64,000 nt of DNA. Origin: JBCFBK01 sp038562555. GTDB taxonomy: Bacteria; Bacteroidota; Bacteroidia; Bacteroidales; Prolixibacteraceae. Positions 8,834 to 17,105 of the stretch are shown here, piece after piece. The stretch is from assembly GCA_038562555.1 (NCBI GenBank), contig JBCFBK010000008.1:90349-154348 (forward strand), written 5' to 3'. The first letter of the stretch is position 1; each line of letters opens with the position of its first letter. Below the pieces are notes generated by a model. It was not told the origin of the DNA, made no database searches, and saw only the letters and a list, made by a program, of their open reading frames with translations. Both the position numbers and the translations under genes were made by a program.

Positions 8834-9826
8834 TTAAAGCGAACCCCTGATAATAAGTCGCGGGGGCAATATCTCAAATATTTTTTCCTTCGATTCTACA
8901 AACCGGGCCGCTTTTTCTCCCATTTCGGCAAAGTTTACGGAAATTGTTGTGATACCACTGCCGACTATTTCCTTCATGGGCGTATCGTTATAGGAAATCA
9001 GCCCGACATCTTCTCCGGGTTTCAGCCCTTTCAGCCTGCATTGTTTAATGATATAGACAAGATCGTCTTCACGGATAACCAAAAACGCCTGTCCTGCTTC
9101 TACGGGGTGATCTTTTATGCTCCTGATTACGCTGCTCTTCAGGTTATTGGAATTACAGAAGTAGGTATAAGAATTTACAAACTCTTTCGGATGGTAAAGC
9201 GTCTCCGGAAAAATAAGATTAAACTCTCTGTACTTTTTTATCAGATGAAGGCCTTCGCGGAGACAGTCAAGAACACCGAAGGTAAAATCCTGGGTAAGAT
9301 ACGAAACATCAGGAGTATCCGGACTACCCATATCCAGGATCAGCAGCTTGTTTGGATCGATCTTTTTTAGTACGTCTTCCATGCCCTGGTTTCTGAAATT
9401 CATTACGATGTACATGCTGTAACGGCCAAGACTGTTTAGGATCAACTGGTCAAATATATCAGGATTATAATGATGAAACAGTAAATCGACCGTATAATTG
9501 TCGGGCAGATTGCTTCTGAAACTGTTATAAAGCTGTTCCTTAAAAGCGCTGAAATCATCAAGCAGCACCATTACTTTAAATGAGAGAGAACTGATAAAAT
9601 AACCTTTTGTCGGGGTCGATGAAATTATGCTTCGTTGTTTTAAGAGGGAATAAGCCTTGAAAATGGTATCGCGGGAAAGTCCGCTTTTCCGGCTTAATTG
9701 ATTTACTGAAGGCAGAAATTCTCCTTCCTTCAGAACTCCGTTGCTGATCGCTTCATTAATGGCGTGAATCAGTTGTTGTAACTTGGTTTGATTTGATGCC
9801 ACATCCGGTTTAAAACTGAAACTCAT
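8834..9826 (-). CDS. GntR-family regulator with a LacI-type sugar-sensing domain (FucR-like)
   Basis: A 330-residue protein with a winged-helix GntR DNA-binding domain at residues about 10-75 (NEAISNGVLKEGEFLPSVNQ, then LSRKSGLSRDTIFKAYSLLK) and a periplasmic-binding-protein-like effector domain of the LacI type after it (DVGLISYNDTPMKEIV and GITTISVNFAEMGEKAARFV near the end). This architecture is the one found for the fucose regulator in Bacteroides. Together with the adjacent fucP and fucI it suggests control of fucose use, probably by a fucose-derived ligand, though this is inferred from context. It is the last gene of the fucI-fucP-regulator series. Confidence 0.85.
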   Translation of the reverse strand: MSFSFKPDVASNQTKLQQLIHAINEAISNGVLKEGEFLPSVNQLSRKSGLSRDTIFKAYSLLKQRSIISSTPTKGYFISSLSFKVMVLLDDFSAFKEQLYNSFRSNLPDNYTVDLLFHHYNPDIFDQLILNSLGRYSMYIVMNFRNQGMEDVLKKIDPNKLLILDMGSPDTPDVSYLTQDFTFGVLDCLREGLHLIKKYREFNLIFPETLYHPKEFVNSYTYFCNSNNLKSSVIRSIKDHPVEAGQAFLVIREDDLVYIIKQCRLKGLKPGEDVGLISYNDTPMKEIVGSGITTISVNFAEMGEKAARFVESKEKIFEILPPRLIIRGSL

Positions 9827-9842
9827 GGGGTCGGTTTTTTAG

Positions 9843-9877
9843 AATAAGGCCCGAATTTATATAATCCGGGCCTTATT
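9843..9877 (-). terminator. Hairpin between fucP and the GntR regulator
   Basis: A perfect 11-base inverted repeat (AATAAGGCCCG / CGGGCCTTATT) with a 13-base AT-rich loop lies between the fucP stop and the regulator start. There is no good U-run on the minus strand, so it may be a partial terminator or an mRNA-end stabiliser that lowers regulator expression relative to fucP. Confidence 0.6.
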
Positions 9878-9881
9878 TTGT

Positions 9882-11210
9882 TTAATTTTCCTGAAAATGA
9901 ATTTTATAGGTGCGGTAACCAAAAAGGCCGATAACCAGGAAGCAGACCAAAGGCATGATGAATGAAAAATTCACAGCAGGCAAGCTAAAAACGGTTTCCA
10001 TATCAATGATCCAGGCCTGGATTTTCGGCAGAAAAGTTCCGCCCACGATTGACATGATCAGGCCTGCCGCCCCAAACTTGGCGTCTTCACCCATCCCCCG
10101 GAGGGCAATGCCGTATATAGTCGGGAACATAAGCGACATGCATGCCGATATCCCGACGAGACAGTATAATCCGTTAATATTTGTCAGGAAGATGGTTCCC
10201 ACAGAAAGTGCTGTTCCTCCGAGCGCCAGAGCCATCAGTAGTTTTCCAGGGCTGATATACTTCAGCAAAAAAGTACAGATGAAACGCGAAACCAAAAAAA
10301 TCGCCATGGCGATAATATTGTATAACTGGGCTTTCTGAGCCGCATCTCCCGGTGTCATTCCATATTGTTCCGTAAAAATCCGTTGTCCGTATTGGACGAT
10401 AAATGTCCAGCACATGATCTGTGCGCCAACATAGAAAAACTGGGCCACCACGCCTTCCCGATATCGCTTAACACGCATCAGGTTCCTGACCGCACCCATA
10501 AAATTCAGACTATGTGACGATTCTTCATTTTTTGGCATGCGAGAGAACAGGATTAAGAAAAACATGGCCAAAATCACTCCTCCAATGGCGATGTAGGGAA
10601 AGCTGAGGGTTTGAAGGTCGTCCATCTTGACCGCCTCAAACTGCCCGGGCGACAGAAGCGCCCTTTCTTCAGGTCCCCGGGGATCGAGCCTGGCCTGGAT
10701 AAACGTTTTAGCGACAAACATACCCGTAATGGAGCCCATCGGATTAAATGACTGCGCAAAATTCAGCCGCCTGGTTGCCGTACTGTCGGGTCCCATAAAA
10801 AGGATATAGGGATTGGCGCTGGTCTCAAGGAAAGACAGACCGCAGGTCATAATAAAATAAGCGATTAAAAATGGATAATACAAGCCAATAAAACTTGCCG
10901 GTATAAAAAGCAGAGCACCGGTGGCGTAAAGTCCGAGTCCCATTAATATTCCGGCTTTATAGGTATACCTTCTGATAAAAAAGGCTGCGGGAAAGGCCAT
11001 TACGCCATAGCCACCGTAAAATACGACCTGTACCCAGGTTCCGCCGCCCACCCCCATATTAAAAATCCGGGAGAACGCTTCCACCATTGGATTCGTAATA
11101 TCGTTGGCGAAGCCCCATAAGGCAAAGCAACTGGTAATCAAAATAAAAGGTAAAATGAATTCTTTTGGAATAATTCGTTCCTGTGTTTTCAAAGCGGTAA
11201 TGGTTAACAA
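9882..11210 (-). CDS. fucP: L-fucose:H+ symporter
   Basis: A 442-residue major-facilitator transporter with about 12 hydrophobic segments. The N-terminal FALWGFANDITNPMVEAF is the hallmark of the FucP family, and CGLSFLETSANPYI in the fourth-fifth helix region is also typical. It imports L-fucose with protons across the inner membrane. It lies between fucI and the GntR regulator on the same strand, so it is likely part of one fucose operon. Related FucP proteins also carry other hexoses, which leaves the exact sugar slightly open, but fucI next door supports fucose. Confidence 0.93.
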   Translation of the reverse strand: MLTITALKTQERIIPKEFILPFILITSCFALWGFANDITNPMVEAFSRIFNMGVGGGTWVQVVFYGGYGVMAFPAAFFIRRYTYKAGILMGLGLYATGALLFIPASFIGLYYPFLIAYFIMTCGLSFLETSANPYILFMGPDSTATRRLNFAQSFNPMGSITGMFVAKTFIQARLDPRGPEERALLSPGQFEAVKMDDLQTLSFPYIAIGGVILAMFFLILFSRMPKNEESSHSLNFMGAVRNLMRVKRYREGVVAQFFYVGAQIMCWTFIVQYGQRIFTEQYGMTPGDAAQKAQLYNIIAMAIFLVSRFICTFLLKYISPGKLLMALALGGTALSVGTIFLTNINGLYCLVGISACMSLMFPTIYGIALRGMGEDAKFGAAGLIMSIVGGTFLPKIQAWIIDMETVFSLPAVNFSFIMPLVCFLVIGLFGYRTYKIHFQEN

Positions 11211-11343
11211 TGGTTAATTAGTTGAATGATGCGGCTTTCAGGCCAGAGCCATCTGTTTTCCAAATGGGACAGCGAAACTGCAGTGACAAAGATACTGTAA
11301 ATTCGCTGCGCCCCAATTGTCAAATCTACCTGAACTCCGCTCT

Positions 11344-13125
11344 TTATTTGTATAGCGGGCCAAATGTGGCACAAGCCCTGTAATCGGCCGATTCCGTGTC
11401 TGCCCCAAAAGCGTTCCAGACTGCTGGCCTGAAGATGTCTTTCTCTTCGACGTTATGCATGCACACCGGGATGCGAAGGACAGAAGCCATGGTGATCAGG
11501 TCGGCCCCGATGTGACCAAACGAAATGGCGCCGTGATTTGCTCCCCAGCCCGCCATGACCGAGTATACATCGGCAAAGGGGCCCGTGCCGGTAAGCCGTG
11601 GTACAAACCAGGTTGTGGGCCAGGTCGGATCGGTACGCTCATCCAAAACCTGATGCACGTCCTCGGGTAATTCAACTGTCCACCCTTCCGCAATCTGCAT
11701 AACCGGGCCAAGTCCTTTTACCAGATTAATCCGAGACATGGTTACCGGCATTTCTCCTGCGGTTCTGAAATTCGATGAATAACCACCCCCGCGGAAATAT
11801 CCCAGGTTAGCCGGACACCATTGGGTATGTTCCAGACATTCATCCACTTCTTTAGCGGTAATCCCCCAAAATGGTTTCATTGCCGGTTTTCCTTCGGCAT
11901 CTTTTTGCCGGGCTGTTGCATCCAGTGTGGTCGCACCCGAATTAATCAGGTGAATGATCCCGTCTTTGGCCAGACCTGTAAGTTCTCTTCCCGTGACCCG
12001 CTTGACTGATTCAGGGCTCCAGTAGGTACGCACATCCGAGAATATCTGAGCAGTATTGCTCAGTAAATGTCCCAAAAGCATCGATACGCCGTTCAGGCTG
12101 TCATTTTCAGTGGCAAAAACAAAAGCTTCACGGATGCCGTTCCAGTCGAACGAAGAATTCAATATACTTTCCGTAAAATCTGCATTCGGATAATAATCAG
12201 TCCACTGGCGCTGCCCCTGAAAGCCTGCGGCAATGGCATTATGCCCCTTCGATTCTTCCCCAAATCCCATTGCCGCCAGCTTGGGATTACCCATCATCAG
12301 GTCGCGGCAAATCAGGGTCATTTTAACAACCGTTTCCCATTCCCAGTCTTTGCGTTTGCGGTCCGACTGCTTTCCCGGCGCATTGCGGTCAGCTCCTTCT
12401 TTACAATTCTTCTTTACCCAGGCCAGAGCTTTTTCATATTCCTCCTGGTCAAAAATCCCCAGATCAAGGCGGCGTTTCACTTCCACAGAGTCCACAAATT
12501 CTGTGCGCATACCCAGATACTCCTGAAAAAAATCGGGATTGACCATTGAACCTGCAATTCCCATTGAAGTATAACCAATTGAAAGATAAGATTTTCCCTT
12601 CATCAAAGCCGATCCCACAGCAGCCCTGGTGAACCGCAAAATCTTTTCACGAACATCGTCGGGGATCGTGGTATCGTTCATATCCTGTACGTGGCGTCCA
12701 TAAATTCCAAACGCAGGCAACCCTTTTTGTGCGTACCCGGCAAGCGCTGCTGCCAGGTAAACGGCACCCGGCCTTTCGGTACCGTTGAATCCCCAAACGG
12801 CTTTCGGAAGAAGCGGATCACTGTCCATGACTTCAGATCCATAGCACCAGCATGGCGTAACCGTTAACGATACACCCACGCCTTCGCGGGCAAATAAATC
12901 GGAACAACGTGCGGCATCAGCTACACCACCAATCGTGGTCTCTGCAATCACACATTCTACCTTTTCTCCCGAAGGGAACCTCATATTTTCCTCTATCAGC
13001 CGGGCAGCAGCCCTGGCCATATTCATGGTCTGCAATTCGAGTGATTCACGGATGCCATTTTCCCTGCCGTCAATTACGGGACGAATGCCTACTTTAGGAA
13101 GACGTCCGATTAAACGATCGTTCAT
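11344..13125 (-). CDS. fucI: L-fucose isomerase
   Basis: Converts L-fucose to L-fuculose in the cytoplasm, the first step of fucose catabolism. The 593-residue protein matches FucI along its whole length, including KVGIRPVIDGRENGIRESLE, TPCWCYGSE, WGFNGTERPGAVYLAAALAG, FQGQRQWTDYYPN, ATENDSLNGVSMLLGH and FRGGGYSSNF. The start is set at the ATG at 13125, preceded by AAAGGAAAA, because the match to known FucI begins there; the frame is open upstream to 13224 but that part has no counterpart. No fuculokinase or aldolase is present in the window. Confidence 0.96.
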   Translation of the reverse strand: MNDRLIGRLPKVGIRPVIDGRENGIRESLELQTMNMARAAARLIEENMRFPSGEKVECVIAETTIGGVADAARCSDLFAREGVGVSLTVTPCWCYGSEVMDSDPLLPKAVWGFNGTERPGAVYLAAALAGYAQKGLPAFGIYGRHVQDMNDTTIPDDVREKILRFTRAAVGSALMKGKSYLSIGYTSMGIAGSMVNPDFFQEYLGMRTEFVDSVEVKRRLDLGIFDQEEYEKALAWVKKNCKEGADRNAPGKQSDRKRKDWEWETVVKMTLICRDLMMGNPKLAAMGFGEESKGHNAIAAGFQGQRQWTDYYPNADFTESILNSSFDWNGIREAFVFATENDSLNGVSMLLGHLLSNTAQIFSDVRTYWSPESVKRVTGRELTGLAKDGIIHLINSGATTLDATARQKDAEGKPAMKPFWGITAKEVDECLEHTQWCPANLGYFRGGGYSSNFRTAGEMPVTMSRINLVKGLGPVMQIAEGWTVELPEDVHQVLDERTDPTWPTTWFVPRLTGTGPFADVYSVMAGWGANHGAISFGHIGADLITMASVLRIPVCMHNVEEKDIFRPAVWNAFGADTESADYRACATFGPLYK

Positions 13126-13213
13126 GTTATAAAATTTTCCTTTGTTTAGATATTGGTTTATTGTGCTGTACTGTGCTGCTAAATTAAAAAGAATTCTTTT
13201 ACGGTCGTCTATG

Positions 13214-13244
13214 TTGGTAAACATGTTTTAAAAAAGTAGATTTG
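13214..13244 (+). promoter_or_regulatory. Promoter of the dicarboxylate/amino-acid symporter
   Basis: TTGG, a 19-base spacer and TAGATTTG form one of the best matches in the window to the Bacteroidota -33/-7 pattern. The start codon is 35 bases downstream of the -7 box. The site lies between the divergent fucI and the symporter. Confidence 0.6.
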
Positions 13245-13278
13245 TGCGCGTACTTTTATAACGACTAACGAAACCACG

Positions 13279-14499
13279 ATGCAGATTTTAAAACTAAAAC
13301 TTCACTGGCAAATTCTCATCGCCCTTGTACTGGCAGTTCTGTTTGGCTATTTTATGAGCGGGCAGGTTCAATACATAAGCTGGATGGGCGACCTGTTTTT
13401 ACGGGCACTGAAGATGGTTATCATTCCGCTTATTCTCAGTTCGATTATCAGTGGGATTACCAGTATGGGGAACGGAAGTAATTTGGGTCGCCTGGGCTTG
13501 AAAACAATCTCCTTTTATCTTTTTACATCTTTTTTGGCTATCATAACGGGGATGGTTCTGGTAAACGCCATCCGTCCGGGTGTCGGTGTGGATCTGGGTT
13601 TTACGGCACAAGCCGGAGAAATTCCGGTTGCAACCGGAAGAGTCCAGGATATTTTTTTGAACATGATCCCGGATAATATTGTGGCTGCAATGGCCGAAGG
13701 ACAGGTATTGGGTGTGATTATTTTTGCGGTGATTTTTGGTTTTTACATCATGAAACTGAAACCGGAACACATGAACAGTCTGAAGACGTTTTTCGATGCT
13801 TTTTTTGAAGTGATGATGAAAGTTACGCTGTTTATTATCCGGTTTACTCCGCTGGGAATTTTCGGGCTGGTCTCCAGGGAAATTTCTCTTCACTCGGATC
13901 AGTTAGGCAGCATTGCGGGGAGTATTGCCATTTATGTGTTTACTGTGTTTACCGGTTTAGTTATTCATATGTTTATCATTCTTCCTTTCCTGCTGAAGTG
14001 GTTAGGGAGGGTAAAGCCATACCGTCACTTAAAAAATATGGCCACTCCCCTGCTTACTGCTTTCTCCACGGCCTCCTCAAGTGCAACACTTCCCCTGACG
14101 ATGGAAGCTGTCGAACATAAAAGCGGTGTATCCAATAAAATTTCCAGTTTTACTTTGCCGTTAGGGGCCACCATCAATATGAACGGCACGGCATTATATG
14201 AATGTGTTGTGGTGATTTTTATCGCTCAGGTTTATGGAATTGATCTGAGTCTCGGTGATCAGTTTTTGATAATAATAACGGCCTTGCTCACCTCAATCGG
14301 AGCTGCAGGAATTCCGATGGCCAGTCTGGTGATGATTACAATCATTCTGGCTGCAGTTAAGCTGCCGCTGGAAGGTATCGGTTTAATCCTGGCAGTCGAC
14401 CGCATCCTCGATATGTTCCGAACCGTTGTTAATGTGTGGGGTGATACCTGTGCGGCCGTGATCATTGCAAGAAGCGAAGGAGAAAGAACGAATGTGTGA
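13279..14499 (+). CDS. Dicarboxylate/amino acid:cation symporter (SDF/DAACS family)
   Basis: A 406-residue inner-membrane transporter with eight or more hydrophobic segments. The serine-rich re-entrant loop FSTASSSATLPLTME and the signature LGATINMNGTALYE of the GltP/DctA family are intact. It probably takes up glutamate, aspartate or C4-dicarboxylates with Na+ or H+. The substrate cannot be chosen from the sequence alone. It is divergent from fucI and monocistronic, and it ends at a nested inverted repeat shared with the converging DUF134 gene. Confidence 0.93.
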   Translation: MQILKLKLHWQILIALVLAVLFGYFMSGQVQYISWMGDLFLRALKMVIIPLILSSIISGITSMGNGSNLGRLGLKTISFYLFTSFLAIITGMVLVNAIRPGVGVDLGFTAQAGEIPVATGRVQDIFLNMIPDNIVAAMAEGQVLGVIIFAVIFGFYIMKLKPEHMNSLKTFFDAFFEVMMKVTLFIIRFTPLGIFGLVSREISLHSDQLGSIAGSIAIYVFTVFTGLVIHMFIILPFLLKWLGRVKPYRHLKNMATPLLTAFSTASSSATLPLTMEAVEHKSGVSNKISSFTLPLGATINMNGTALYECVVVIFIAQVYGIDLSLGDQFLIIITALLTSIGAAGIPMASLVMITIILAAVKLPLEGIGLILAVDRILDMFRTVVNVWGDTCAAVIIARSEGERTNV

Positions 14500-14509
14500 C
14501 AGCAGTGTC

Positions 14510-14569
14510 GGATTTCAGGTTAAGCTCCGGGGAATAAACCATTTTTCCGGAATCCCGAACCTGAAATCC
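14510..14569. terminator. Nested inverted repeat between convergent genes
   Basis: A perfect 12-base repeat GGATTTCAGGTT / AACCTGAAATCC encloses an inner 5-base TCCGG / CCGGA stem. It sits between the stops of the symporter and the DUF134 gene, as expected for a bidirectional terminator. It lacks a long U-run. Confidence 0.55.
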
Positions 14570-14574
14570 CACAG

Positions 14575-14997
14575 TTACTGGTTTTCTCCCATGGCGTAGT
14601 ATTGGTTCAGAGAAATTATTTCCTTTGAACTGCAAACAGGGCAGATTTTTTCTGCATTATCCAGGATATTGAACCTGGACTGGCACGTATTGCAATAAAA
14701 CCAATTGTCGTCGAACTGGAAGTTTCCTCCTTTGATGATCAGGTCTTTTCCTTCGACCATTGCCCGGGCTACTTTATTCCTTGCAGCTTCGTAAATTCTG
14801 GTAAGGGTGGGTCGGGAAACATTCATACAGACTGCTGCCTCCTCCTGGGTCAGATTGTCATAGTCCAACAATTTGATAGACTCGTATTCTTCAAAAAAGA
14901 GCATAATTTGCTCAGATCTGTTTCGTGGTCCGAAGACAGATAATCCTTTGATTGCAGGCGGCGCTAATAAGCGTCGGTCTCGTTTTTTTCTAGGCAT
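14575..14997 (-). CDS. DUF134-family DNA-binding protein
   Basis: A 140-residue protein with a sigma-70 region-4-like helix-turn-helix (about residues 45-85: LTQEEAAVCMNVSRPTLTRI) and a C-terminal zinc ribbon built from CNTC and CPVC. This is the DUF134 family, often found beside metal or redox proteins; the role is not established. Its start directly follows the aroC stop with no gap, so the two are probably co-transcribed and translationally coupled, although no functional tie to chorismate synthesis is known to me. Confidence 0.85.
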   Translation of the reverse strand: MPRKKRDRRLLAPPAIKGLSVFGPRNRSEQIMLFFEEYESIKLLDYDNLTQEEAAVCMNVSRPTLTRIYEAARNKVARAMVEGKDLIIKGGNFQFDDNWFYCNTCQSRFNILDNAEKICPVCSSKEIISLNQYYAMGENQ

Positions 14998-16071
14998 TTA
15001 TATCTGATTAATTTTATTTAACAAGTAATGATCTGCCAGCACAAGAGCTGCCATTGCTTCGACGATCGGTACCGCCCGAGGAAGCACGCAAGGATCATGA
15101 CGTCCGCCTGGATGTATGGTCGTCTCGGATTCGGCGGTGTCAACAGTTCGTTGTTCTTTTAATAAGGTAGCAATGGGTTTAAATGCTACTTTGAAATAAA
15201 TATCTTCACCGTTACTGATTCCTCCCTGGATACCCCCTGAGTGATTCGTTTCGGTACGGACCCCTGAGGCGGTACTGATAAAAACATCATTATGCTCCGA
15301 ACCGGATAATTTTGTTCCGTCAAAGCCGGATCCGTATTCAAATCCCTTTACGGCGTTAATCCCCAGCATGGCATGCCCCAGATCAGCATGAAGCTTATTG
15401 AAGACCGGTTCGCCAAAACCAGCGGGAACGCCTTTTATGACACATTGGATAATTCCGCCCACTGTATCATGGTTGCGTCCGGCTTCTTCGATCCGGCCAA
15501 TCATTTTTTCTGCCGTCCCGGCATCCGGACACCTGACGATATTTGATTCGGTCAAACTTAAGTCAAGTTCCTGATAATTTTTTTTCAGTTCCACTTCGCC
15601 AACACGGCATACGAAAGCGTTAATCTGAATCCCGGCTTTTTCCAGCAATAGTTTGGCCACAGCCCCGGCAACGACACGTGCAATGGTTTCCCGGGCCGAA
15701 GAACGGCCACCTCCCCGGTGGTCACGGCTCCCATATTTCTTCTGATAGGTGTAGTCGGCGTGTGAAGGGCGGAAAACATTCTTCAGACTGTCGTAGTCGT
15801 GCGAGTGATGATCTTTGTTTCGCACGATAAAACCGATCGGCGTACCCTGCGTTTTTCCCTCAAATATCCCGGAAAGGAATTCCACCACATCCGATTCATC
15901 ACGTTGTGTGGTGATCTTTGATTGACCGGGCTTGCGGCGATTAAGTTCGTTTTGAACAAAATCCGTATTGATTTCAAGTCCGGCGGGACAACCATCGATA
16001 ATCCCCCCAATCCCGGGGCCGTGGGATTCGCCAAATGAGCTAAGCCGGAATATTTGACCAAAAGTGTTCAT
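14998..16071 (-). CDS. aroC: Chorismate synthase
   Basis: Converts 5-enolpyruvylshikimate 3-phosphate to chorismate with reduced FMN, the last shared step of aromatic synthesis. The 357 residues match the family length. Signature regions are GESHGPGIGGIIDGCPAG near the N-terminus, RPSHADYTYQKKYG followed by RDHRGGGRSSARETIARV in the middle, and GGIQGGISNGEDI later. The conserved C-terminal HDPCVLPRAVPIVEAM is present. It lies between slyD, which ends at a terminator-like hairpin, and the abutting DUF134 gene. Confidence 0.97.
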   Translation of the reverse strand: MNTFGQIFRLSSFGESHGPGIGGIIDGCPAGLEINTDFVQNELNRRKPGQSKITTQRDESDVVEFLSGIFEGKTQGTPIGFIVRNKDHHSHDYDSLKNVFRPSHADYTYQKKYGSRDHRGGGRSSARETIARVVAGAVAKLLLEKAGIQINAFVCRVGEVELKKNYQELDLSLTESNIVRCPDAGTAEKMIGRIEEAGRNHDTVGGIIQCVIKGVPAGFGEPVFNKLHADLGHAMLGINAVKGFEYGSGFDGTKLSGSEHNDVFISTASGVRTETNHSGGIQGGISNGEDIYFKVAFKPIATLLKEQRTVDTAESETTIHPGGRHDPCVLPRAVPIVEAMAALVLADHYLLNKINQI

Positions 16072-16085
16072 GCTATGTAATTATG

Positions 16086-16116
16086 AAAAATTGTCTGCAG
16101 GTTGACTGCAGACAAT
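16086..16116 (-). terminator. Intrinsic terminator after slyD
   Basis: A perfect 11-base stem (ATTGTCTGCAG / CTGCAGACAAT) with a 5-base loop is followed on the minus strand by TTTTT. It lies between slyD and aroC, so aroC is likely transcribed mainly from its own start or by read-through. Confidence 0.75.
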
Positions 16117-16134
16117 CAAACTGAGCGATATCTG

Positions 16135-16737
16135 TCAATGGCCACAGCCACAGCCTGCACCTGCATGAGCATGACCACCGCCGCTTTCACAGCCACAGGC
16201 CTCTCCTTCGCCATGCCCGTCATTGCAGTCACAGCTTCCGCCGCAACCGCAACCGCCACTCATGGTTGCAGCAATTTCTTCGTCCGAAGCATCCCGCACT
16301 TCCAGAATCTCTCCTTTAAAATACAGATCTTCTCCGGCAAGAGGATGGTTAAAATCCATTTTAACATTGTCGTCGGTAATTTCCAGTACCAGTCCGTTCA
16401 TTCGCTGGCCATTGGTACTCATCATCGGAACGGTATTTCCCACGCGGATAATTTCGTCATCAAATTTTCCGTCGATAATAAATATATGCTTTGGAAGGTC
16501 AACGATCGCGTTTTCATCCGTTTCACCGTAGGCGTCATTGCAGTCCAGGTTAATTTCGAACGATCTACCTTCTTCCAGACCTTCCAGAAGAGATTCGAAT
16601 TTAGGAAGCATCATTCCTGCTCCGTAAACAAAGGTCAATGGTTTCTCGGCAGTTGCCTGCTCAATCAATTCCCCATTCATCCCATCGACCCTTAAATCAT
16701 AGGTCAAAGAAACCATTTTGTTTTTTGTAATTGCCAT
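16135..16737 (-). CDS. slyD: SlyD-type FKBP peptidyl-prolyl isomerase
   Basis: A 200-residue cytoplasmic prolyl isomerase and metallochaperone. The N-terminal FKBP domain with the inserted IF chaperone loop is seen in VSLTYDLRVDGMNGELIEQA, EKPLTFVYGAG, LPKFESLLEGLEEG and the DFNHPLAGEDL block. The tail from about residue 163 to the end is dominated by Gly, Cys and His, a nickel/zinc-binding tail as in E. coli SlyD. It could supply nickel or buffer metals; no nickel enzyme is seen in this window. It is monocistronic or nearly so, with a strong terminator after it. Confidence 0.93.
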   Translation of the reverse strand: MAITKNKMVSLTYDLRVDGMNGELIEQATAEKPLTFVYGAGMMLPKFESLLEGLEEGRSFEINLDCNDAYGETDENAIVDLPKHIFIIDGKFDDEIIRVGNTVPMMSTNGQRMNGLVLEITDDNVKMDFNHPLAGEDLYFKGEILEVRDASDEEIAATMSGGCGCGGSCDCNDGHGEGEACGCESGGGHAHAGAGCGCGH

Positions 16738-17105
16738 AGCAAATTATTTAGATTAATTTTTAATAATTCTCCACAAAGAAATAAAAATCATTCCATAAAG
16801 AAAAACCTTTGTATGTAATTATGGATAACATTGAAAACTATAATTGGTTTACCTTTTTCGTGCCAAAGTTTCAAAAAACCGGCTCTGTTTCGTTATTTTT
16901 TTTTAAAACATTTGATCATTGCCGCAGGCTGGCTCGATTAGTTAAGAATAATTGACGGCAAGGAAAAGGATTTAAAGCACTCTTTTTTAGCTGCTTGAAA
17001 CATATTTGTGAAGGTTTGGTTCACGTTTTTCCATAAAACCGGCTGTTTAGAACTTCCGAAACTCCCAAAACCGCTTGTCCGATCTTGGGAATGGGAGAAG
17101 AACGA
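16738..17105. other. Intergenic region between lptD and slyD
   Basis: About 370 bases without a credible gene. The slyD-proximal half is AT-rich with a T9 run near 16895. The lptD-proximal part has weak alternative stems (TCCCAA / TTGGGA, about 17067-17093) that may help end lptD transcription. No exact -7 box for slyD was found. Confidence 0.4.

Noticed and set aside
13126..13224. Longer N-terminus for fucI
   Set aside because: The extra 33 residues have no likeness to FucI, and the ATG at 13125 has a better ribosome site.
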